The notes beneath the pieces were generated by a model. The model had not been told where the DNA came from and did no database searches. It saw nothing but the letters and a program-made list of their open reading frames with translations. Both the position numbers and the translations under genes were made by a program. Positions 59,021 to 64,000 of a DNA stretch of 64,000 bases are shown here, one piece after another. Every line of letters begins with the position of its first letter. The stretch's first letter is position 1. This DNA is from Bacteroidota bacterium. Lineage in GTDB: Bacteria; Bacteroidota; Bacteroidia; Bacteroidales; Lentimicrobiaceae. The stretch lies in assembly GCA_023441805.1 (NCBI GenBank), contig JAEZNO010000003.1, positions 46,098 to 110,097 on the forward strand. Reading direction: 5' to 3'.

Positions 59021-60115
59021 ATGACCAAATCGGCTGATAATCATAATAAATTACCATCTGCACTCACTGAGCGTGAAGGTATTCCGCAACCTCCCGCTAT
59101 TAACGAATCTGCTTTAAAATCACTGAAGAATAGACAAAAATCTCTTCTCACTCCCGATGAATATTTTAACGGAATAATAAACTTTGACAGAGCCATATTC
59201 AGCAGGGCTATCACACTTATCGAGAGTTCACTTCCTCAGCATCAGGATATCGCACAGGATATAATTTCGCGCTGTATCCCGTATGCAGGCAAATCTTTTC
59301 GGTTAGGCATTACCGGTGTGCCCGGTGCAGGTAAAAGCACATTTATCGAGGCACTGGGCAAACATGTAACCTCATTGGGCCATAAACTTGCTGTTCTGGC
59401 TATCGACCCCAGCAGCGCGCGGACAAAGGGCAGTATTTTAGGCGACAAAACCCGTATGGAGGATTTATCTACCGATCCTAATGCCTTCATCCGACCATCT
59501 CCCTCGGCAGGTTCACTGGGAGGCGTGGCACGAAAAACCAGAGAGATTATCATCTTGTGCGAAGCAGCCGGTTTTGATGTAATCTTTGTTGAAACGGTAG
59601 GAGTGGGGCAATCCGAAACTGCCGTCCATTCGATGGTCGATTTCTTTCTCCTACTCCTGATTGCCGGTGCCGGCGATGAACTCCAGGGCATTAAACGCGG
59701 AATAATGGAGATGGCTGATGCCGTAGCCGTCAACAAAGCCGATGGCGACAACCTTATAAAGGCTCAGATAGCTGCCACCCAGATTAAAAATGCACTCCAT
59801 TTCTTCCCCAAACCCGAATCAGGCTGGGGTCCCGAAACCGTAACATGTTCTGCCAAAACCCATGACGGTATACCTCAGATCTGGAATCTGATAACCAATT
59901 ACATTGAATTCACAAGGGATAACCACTTCTTTGATGAAAAACGTAAAAGACAATCCCGACAAATAATGCTCGATTATATCAACAACCAACTTTACGATAA
60001 CTTTTACAGAGATCCAAAAATCAAAGAAATGCTCTTAAAGTCCGGAGAGATGCTCGAACAACACACCCCCTACCAGGCAGCACGCGTGCTGCTGAATCAT
60101 TATTTTAAGGATTGA
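59021..60115 (+). CDS. meaB: Methylmalonyl-CoA mutase-associated GTPase MeaB
   Basis: G3E-family P-loop GTPase that protects and reloads the B12 cofactor of methylmalonyl-CoA mutase. Walker A GVPGAGKST lies near residue 100, with VETVGVGQSE (switch/Walker B) and NKADGDN (base specificity). 364 aa. The mutase genes are not in the window, so the substrate enzyme is inferred from the family. The next gene, corA, follows after 21 bp. Confidence 0.93.
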   Translation: MTKSADNHNKLPSALTEREGIPQPPAINESALKSLKNRQKSLLTPDEYFNGIINFDRAIFSRAITLIESSLPQHQDIAQDIISRCIPYAGKSFRLGITGVPGAGKSTFIEALGKHVTSLGHKLAVLAIDPSSARTKGSILGDKTRMEDLSTDPNAFIRPSPSAGSLGGVARKTREIIILCEAAGFDVIFVETVGVGQSETAVHSMVDFFLLLLIAGAGDELQGIKRGIMEMADAVAVNKADGDNLIKAQIAATQIKNALHFFPKPESGWGPETVTCSAKTHDGIPQIWNLITNYIEFTRDNHFFDEKRKRQSRQIMLDYINNQLYDNFYRDPKIKEMLLKSGEMLEQHTPYQAARVLLNHYFKD

Positions 60116-60136
60116 ATAACCCTGTGAGATATTTAT

Positions 60137-61018
60137 ATGGGAAGTCCAAAGCAGGTTGACTTTAAAAATTATGTCTGGATTGATATCCTCAACCCACACA
60201 AAGAACAGCTCGAGGAGATTGCTCTTGAACATAAACTTGATTTTTACCAGATCCTCGACAGTCTTGAGCACGGACATCTTCCCAAATTTGAAAAGAATGA
60301 TGATTATAATTTCATGATTCTAAGGGCATTTACCGGTAAGAAGAATGAGCACAGATCAACTGTAAGTGAACTCTCGAATAAAATAGCCTTTTTCTACAAC
60401 CATGAGAAAATTATAACCATACACAGAGAAAAATTCACTTTCCTCGAAAACATCCCGAACGACATCAAGAGCCTGAACCTGTTTATTATCCATATAATCA
60501 ATGAGATGGTAAGCACCTTCATCGAACCCTCCGAATGGCATAGTTCACGCATAGATGAAATTGAAAAAGTCATCTTCCTGAAGGACATGTCACGCATTTC
60601 ACTGGAGGAACTCTACTTTCAGAAATCCCAGACACGAATAATAAAGAAACTGCTTCAGATAACGCAGGATATAGTCAGCAAGATAGCCGTTGACTCTGAT
60701 AGCATTGCGGCATTACAGGATGTTAAGGATAAAATTGTCAGACTGATACTGATATATGATGAGGCTGTTGAAGATGCCAATAACCTTATGAGTACCTACC
60801 TTGCAATCACCGCTGTGAAAAGCAACGATGTAATGAAATTGCTCACCATCTTCTCAGCCTTCTTCCTCCCCCTGACCTTCATTGCAGGCATCTATGGGAT
60901 GAACTTCCGTTTCATGCCCGAACTTAAGTGGCACTACGGCTACCTATGGTCATTGCTGTTAATGGCAGCTATCTCTCTGGTTATTTACTTCTGGTTCAGG
61001 AAGAAGAAAATTTTATAA
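60137..61018 (+). CDS. corA: CorA-family magnesium/divalent metal transporter
   Basis: Cytoplasmic alpha/beta domain and long helix followed by two C-terminal helices. The selectivity motif YGMNF is present at the end of the first helix (FIAGIYGMNF), then a second helix LLMAAISLVIYFWF and a basic tail RKKKIL. 293 aa, somewhat shorter than E. coli CorA (316 aa). Probably co-transcribed with meaB. Transport of Mg2+ versus Co2+/Ni2+ is not determined. Confidence 0.92.
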   Translation: MGSPKQVDFKNYVWIDILNPHKEQLEEIALEHKLDFYQILDSLEHGHLPKFEKNDDYNFMILRAFTGKKNEHRSTVSELSNKIAFFYNHEKIITIHREKFTFLENIPNDIKSLNLFIIHIINEMVSTFIEPSEWHSSRIDEIEKVIFLKDMSRISLEELYFQKSQTRIIKKLLQITQDIVSKIAVDSDSIAALQDVKDKIVRLILIYDEAVEDANNLMSTYLAITAVKSNDVMKLLTIFSAFFLPLTFIAGIYGMNFRFMPELKWHYGYLWSLLLMAAISLVIYFWFRKKKIL

Positions 61019-61077
61019 TAATCCTCACAGTCAAAACGTTCAAGTTACCCCTCCTGGATTATTCTTCTAAGAATCAG

Positions 61078-62049
61078 CTATGTGCCTATAATCTTAACTA
61101 CATCCTCCTCATAAAGTATTTTCCTTTCACAATCACACTCGATATTCTTCATCATCTGTAGAATCTTCTTTGGTCCGGCCCCTGCACCGGCTATCAGGAT
61201 TTGGGTTTTGGGCGTCACATTTCCATCAATATCAGCACCCATTCCTTTGATTATTTTTGCCAGTTCACGCCTGTCAGGCCATTTATTGTAGGTGCCGGTA
61301 ATGACAACTTTTTTATTGTAAAAATGGTTTTGCTTATTCAGTACTTTCTCCGGTTCATGTTTTAGTAAATCGCCGTTAATAGAGTCATGTCCATAAAAGG
61401 TTGAACTGGCATTGCCTTTACCCGGAGTAATTTCCTTGCAATTACAATTATGATACTTTAGAAAAATCCTGGCACATGCTTCTGCATCAGATAATGGGTC
61501 GTGATGTGTTGACTCAATACCGCATTCCTCACAACATACATTTAGTGGTTTATGGCCGTACAATTTCATGGAATCAAACACATTATATTTCAGATCTTCA
61601 TCCTCAATACAATAGTGTTCCATACATCTCTTAAGGACACTGATATCAAACGGTGCATTATGACATACCACATTGTCTCTGTGTATCATTAATCGCAGAA
61701 TCGGATAAATTTCTGAAAATGTAGGTGCATTAGCAGTATGTTCAGAATTCATACCATGAACTGCAATATTATGCATATCGTACTCATTCAGCGGTGGTTT
61801 GATGAGAGAATAGAACTTCTGTACTATAACTCCTTTAATTACACTCACCAAACCAACAGCACATGCAGTATGTCTGGCAGGTTTAGCTGTTTCAAAATCA
61901 AGAGCAACGAATGTATCCATTGGATATAGTTGTTTAGCCAGGCAATTTACATCAATATGCTTAAATTTCCAATCAAAATGCTTCGCATAATACTTTTGAC
62001 TTTTTCGTTTGAATTTTTGCCTTTTGTTTCTGAGTAAGAACATGCTCAA
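61078..62049 (-). CDS. DnaQ-like 3'-5' exonuclease with C-terminal BRCT domain
   Basis: Residues about 45-205 are a DEDDh exonuclease: ALDFETAK (Exo I acidic pair), HNAPFDISVLKR (Exo II) and HDPLSDAEACA (Exo III His and Asp). Residues about 245-315 are a BRCT domain (KKVVITGTYNKWPDRRELAKI, then TQILIAGAGAGPKK). This architecture occurs in several phyla and points to DNA repair or proofreading. A later start at MDTFVALDF (61920) would remove 43 residues; I kept the longer form because Bacteroidota relatives often carry a similar basic, Lys/Tyr/Phe-rich N-terminal segment. Confidence 0.88.
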   Translation of the reverse strand: MSMFLLRNKRQKFKRKSQKYYAKHFDWKFKHIDVNCLAKQLYPMDTFVALDFETAKPARHTACAVGLVSVIKGVIVQKFYSLIKPPLNEYDMHNIAVHGMNSEHTANAPTFSEIYPILRLMIHRDNVVCHNAPFDISVLKRCMEHYCIEDEDLKYNVFDSMKLYGHKPLNVCCEECGIESTHHDPLSDAEACARIFLKYHNCNCKEITPGKGNASSTFYGHDSINGDLLKHEPEKVLNKQNHFYNKKVVITGTYNKWPDRRELAKIIKGMGADIDGNVTPKTQILIAGAGAGPKKILQMMKNIECDCERKILYEEDVVKIIGT

Positions 62050-62095
62050 ATCATAGGGATTTTCACCCGGACGTTTATACCTATCCCATGCATCG

Positions 62096-62157
62096 AAGCG
62101 TTATCTAAGCGTTATATAAGCGTTTCCTAAGCGTCGCTTTAAACGCTTAGGAAACGC
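62096..62157. repeat. Four 11-bp tandem units followed by an inverted copy (hairpin)
   Basis: Units of 11 bp, each starting AAGCGT, begin at 62096 (AAGCGTTATCT), 62107 (AAGCGTTATAT), 62118 (AAGCGTTTCCT) and 62129. Then GCGTTTCCTAAGCGT (62120-62134) is inverted perfectly as ACGCTTAGGAAACGC (62143-62157) with an 8-nt loop. Same architecture as 40288-40368, but unrelated sequence. It is in the 389-bp gap between the exonuclease and the next plus-strand gene. Confidence 0.85.
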
Positions 62158-62163
62158 CTCGAT

Positions 62164-62185
62164 ATTGTTTAGACATTGTTTCGAC
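62164..62185. repeat. 11-bp tandem duplication beside the preceding array
   Basis: ATTGTTTAGAC then ATTGTTTCGAC, one mismatch, 6 bp after the hairpin of the preceding array. The rest of 62186-62438 contains only AT-rich sequence, with no supported gene. Confidence 0.65.
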
Positions 62186-62438
62186 GTATGAGTTAAACCG
62201 CGTTCAGCTTTCAGCCGCCGTTCAGTGTTACGGGGCTTATTTTACCACAATGGAAGATCTACCAGGAGTCCTTTCTTTTGTATGTATTTAAAGCTGTACC
62301 GGTTATTTATACGGCAGAAAACAAATGTTATTATATATGTACATAAATAAATGTAACTAAAAAAGTTTATAAAAAAAACAAAAAGCACTTGACATTTACA
62401 AATTTTCGCATATTAGCTATATTAAAACATAACAGCCA

Positions 62439-62993
62439 ATGAAAGCAAAAACTTTATTAAACATTTCTCTAAGTATCATTCTTTTCACAATTTCCTGCAA
62501 TAAAGAACCTGATACTCAAACGCAGCCGATTGCAGATAAAACTGTAGATTTGGATTTGGGAGAGAGTCTCAGAAACTTTATTAATTTAGCCAACAATGCT
62601 AAACAAGGCAAAATTCTTAAAAGCGACTCAAAAGTTCCTATTGATGAAGCTATTAGGTATATTAGTAATTCATTAAACTATGAATTTTGCTTTCCAAATA
62701 GCTATTTTACTGAAATAAAGAGTGGTACAGTGAATATTGAACTTCCAATTATAAACATGGAGGACAAAGTTTATTTTGTTGATGCACTGGAAGGGTATAA
62801 TAATGCTATAGATCTAATAAAAAACAAATACACTGCACTGAATGAAACACATAAGAAATTAATTACCTGCAAGGTTGAGCAACTTGGAATTTCGAATGAT
62901 ATTGCAACTTGTCAGGTGACTTATTTCATAGGAATCGGTCAATTAAGTTCAACAAATATCCTTTATCCATATGGTATTCACGATGAATTATGA
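62439..62993 (+). CDS. Lipoprotein, probable N-terminal part of a C39-like protein
   Basis: 184 aa with a lipoprotein signal (lipobox ISC at Cys20). It then has a helical, acidic region (DEAIRYISNSLNYEFCFPNS, VNIELPIINMEDKVYFVDAL). Family unknown. It overlaps the next ORF by 23 bp in another frame and ends abruptly at HDEL. The combination resembles the N-terminal half of Bacteroidota secreted proteins of about 300 aa with a papain-like C-terminal half, so a frameshift is likely. Confidence 0.55.
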   Translation: MKAKTLLNISLSIILFTISCNKEPDTQTQPIADKTVDLDLGESLRNFINLANNAKQGKILKSDSKVPIDEAIRYISNSLNYEFCFPNSYFTEIKSGTVNIELPIINMEDKVYFVDALEGYNNAIDLIKNKYTALNETHKKLITCKVEQLGISNDIATCQVTYFIGIGQLSSTNILYPYGIHDEL

Positions 62994-63357
62994 ATATTTT
63001 TGTGAGGAAGGCGCGAACTTTATTGCTCAACGAGAAGCATTAGGGGAAAAGGTTACGTTAGAAGATTATTTTTGTCATTTTGGTTTTGATGTTTATGATG
63101 CACCTCTTGATTATGGTACTGATTTTAAATATTATGGTAATCTAATAGATGTTGATGTACCAGTAGTTTTGGATCAAAGTTATAATAACGGTATGAATGG
63201 CCATACATTAACAATTGTTAAGATACGACAAATGAATGCAAATAGTCCTGCAAGAGTCTGGTTCGCAGATCCATCAACAGGGAGAAGATTTTCTACAAAT
63301 TGGAGTGTGATTGGATCATCAAATTTTAACAGAGGAATTTATATTTTTGATCTATGA
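62971..63357 (+). CDS. C39-like peptidase-fold fragment overlapping the preceding lipoprotein
   Basis: 128 aa without signal peptide. The C-terminal part looks like a papain/C39-type core: VDVPVVLDQSY, then GHTLTIVKI (His) and WFADPSTGRRFSTNW (Asp). Candidate Cys residues are C11 in YFCEEG and C35. It is most simply the C-terminal half of the same protein as the ORF at 62439, shifted by one frame within the 23-bp overlap, or else a separate coupled gene. Catalytic status is uncertain. Confidence 0.5.
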   Translation: MVFTMNYEYFCEEGANFIAQREALGEKVTLEDYFCHFGFDVYDAPLDYGTDFKYYGNLIDVDVPVVLDQSYNNGMNGHTLTIVKIRQMNANSPARVWFADPSTGRRFSTNWSVIGSSNFNRGIYIFDL

Positions 63358-63797
63358 TGAGATTGTACATTTTTGTTGTTATTTTATTTACGCTGTCTTT
63401 GAGATTATACTCACAGTATAGTAAATATGTGATGATAAATTTTGAGGTAATTGATACAGTAAATAACAAGCCGTCCTCATTTCAAAGTGTTTGTTTATTT
63501 TGTGGTGAATTTAATAAATATCCCTGCACAATGACTTTCAAAGGAAAACTATCATTTAGTATAAAAGAAGAAGATTTAGATTCGTTGCACTTTAGAATGG
63601 CCCTAACACCAGATGTACATGAAATTTTCTTTGCTAAAAAATTACTATTAAAAGACGTCTTTAACCTGAATGATAATTTTATTTCCACTTATCGTTTTAC
63701 ACTTAAAGATTATAAATACATAAGCAGAAAAGAATACAAAGGTTTTTATGATCACTCTTACAGTCGTGAATTTATTGAGAGATTTGATGTGTATTAA
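63354..63797 (+). CDS. Small secreted protein of unknown function
   Basis: 147 aa with an N-terminal signal peptide (MMRLYIFVVILFTLSLRLYSQ) and a beta-rich body that resembles a carboxypeptidase-regulatory-like fold (FEVIDTVNNKPSSFQSVCL). No enzymatic motif. Start overlaps the previous stop (ATGATGA), so translation is probably coupled to the C39-like ORF and the two may work together. No homologous family recognised with confidence. Confidence 0.6.
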   Translation: MMRLYIFVVILFTLSLRLYSQYSKYVMINFEVIDTVNNKPSSFQSVCLFCGEFNKYPCTMTFKGKLSFSIKEEDLDSLHFRMALTPDVHEIFFAKKLLLKDVFNLNDNFISTYRFTLKDYKYISRKEYKGFYDHSYSREFIERFDVY

Positions 63798-63846
63798 ATA
63801 GGGGGTAATCCTGAATTTCTCGACCTAAACAAACCAACCAAGGTAA

Positions 63847-63876
63847 ACAAGAGAAAACAAGAAGAAACAAGAGAAT
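63847..63876. repeat. 10-bp tandem repeat before the mobile element
   Basis: ACAAGAGAAA, then ACAAGAAGAA, then ACAAGAGAAT. Three purine-rich units directly upstream of a likely insertion sequence end. Confidence 0.55.
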
Positions 63877-63926
63877 GTCCTTGCCTAAAATAGTTGACCT
63901 TTTTTGAGTTTAAAAATGAACCAAAA

Positions 63927-64000
63927 ATGGCAACAAGAGAAGCATTTAAACAAATCGAACTCAAACAAAGAAGAAATCGCTACTTTAGTGAAGAATTCAA
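63927..64000 (+). mobile_element. Start of an insertion sequence: N-terminus of an IS3-type OrfA-like transposase
   Basis: An ORF running off the window begins ATREAFKQIELKQRRNRYFS and continues EEF. The RR.RYFSEEFK pattern is the usual start of helix-turn-helix OrfA transposases. The sequence just upstream (from about 63875, TGTCCTTGCCTAAAATAGTT) may be the left terminal repeat. The remainder is outside the window, so family and integrity cannot be judged. Confidence 0.5.

Noticed and set aside
59242..59751. 169-aa minus-strand ORF inside meaB
   Set aside because: Shadow of the GTPase gene, whose P-loop and switch motifs are intact.

Overview
The window looks like chromosomal DNA of a member of the Bacteroidota, most likely of the Bacteroidales type. 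The evidence is a SusC/SusD pair, C-terminal type IX secretion (T9SS) sorting domains, the gliding-motility lipoprotein GldH beside a RicT-like PSP1 protein and a class A PBP, a single-cytochrome B-type succinate dehydrogenase, TAnnTTTG promoter elements, and mostly absent Shine-Dalgarno sequences. The DNA is AT-rich. No CRISPR array, rRNA or prophage is visible. A mobile element begins at the right edge.

Layout. 1-7.5 kb: C-terminus of a glutamate/aspartate symporter, an M14 peptidase, a 1-Cys peroxiredoxin, a secreted cupredoxin, a membrane metallophosphoesterase, a GNAT enzyme and a long PurF-like amidotransferase. 7.5-18 kb: a variable region with a signal-peptide-only ORF, a T9SS cargo gene with an internal duplication and two frameshifts, a frameshifted GT-C glycosyltransferase, a methyltransferase/polyprenol-phosphate-mannose-synthase-like fusion, and two more GT-C type membrane proteins. 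Together these look like a surface glycan or glycolipid locus partly in decay. 18-35 kb: housekeeping genes (PBP1A, GldH, RicT, two Xaa-Pro aminopeptidases, SdhCAB, HolB, NadD, Gmk, YicC), then a LytTR regulator and a cardiolipin-synthase-like protein. 35-47 kb: Hsp20 with a probable sigma-54 promoter, a flippase-like protein, glutamine synthetase, TerC, tRNA-Thr and tRNA-Pro, a SusC/SusD/LamG-lipoprotein uptake locus and a CYTH protein.

47.2-55.6 kb is the most unusual part. Seven co-directional genes encode (1) a periplasmic PstS-like domain fused through one membrane helix to a GcvH-like domain, (2) a Tat-exported HybA-like four-cluster ferredoxin, (3) a HybB/NrfD-like quinone module, (4) a second membrane-anchored GcvH-like protein, (5) a histidine kinase whose periplasmic domain has CxxCH and Cx4CH haem-c motifs, (6) a GAFTGA-bearing sigma-54 activator and (7) an archaemetzincin. 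A -24/-12 element precedes gene 1. No hydrogenase or molybdopterin catalytic subunit is present. Both GcvH-like domains have lost the lysine at the usual lipoyl position but share an Asn-x-Gly-Lys motif one residue later. I read this as a sigma-54-controlled membrane redox module that I do not recognise as described.

55.6-64 kb: tRNA-Lys, the split transhydrogenase PntA1/PntA2/PntB, MeaB, CorA, a DnaQ-BRCT protein, a broken or overlapping C39-like secreted pair, a small secreted protein and the start of a transposase.

At larger scale, several intergenic gaps carry short tandem repeats with an 11-bp unit but unrelated sequences (37.07, 37.14, 40.29, 62.10 and 62.16 kb). Two of these continue into long inverted repeats. 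Three tRNAs, all with C34 anticodons, lie on the minus strand.
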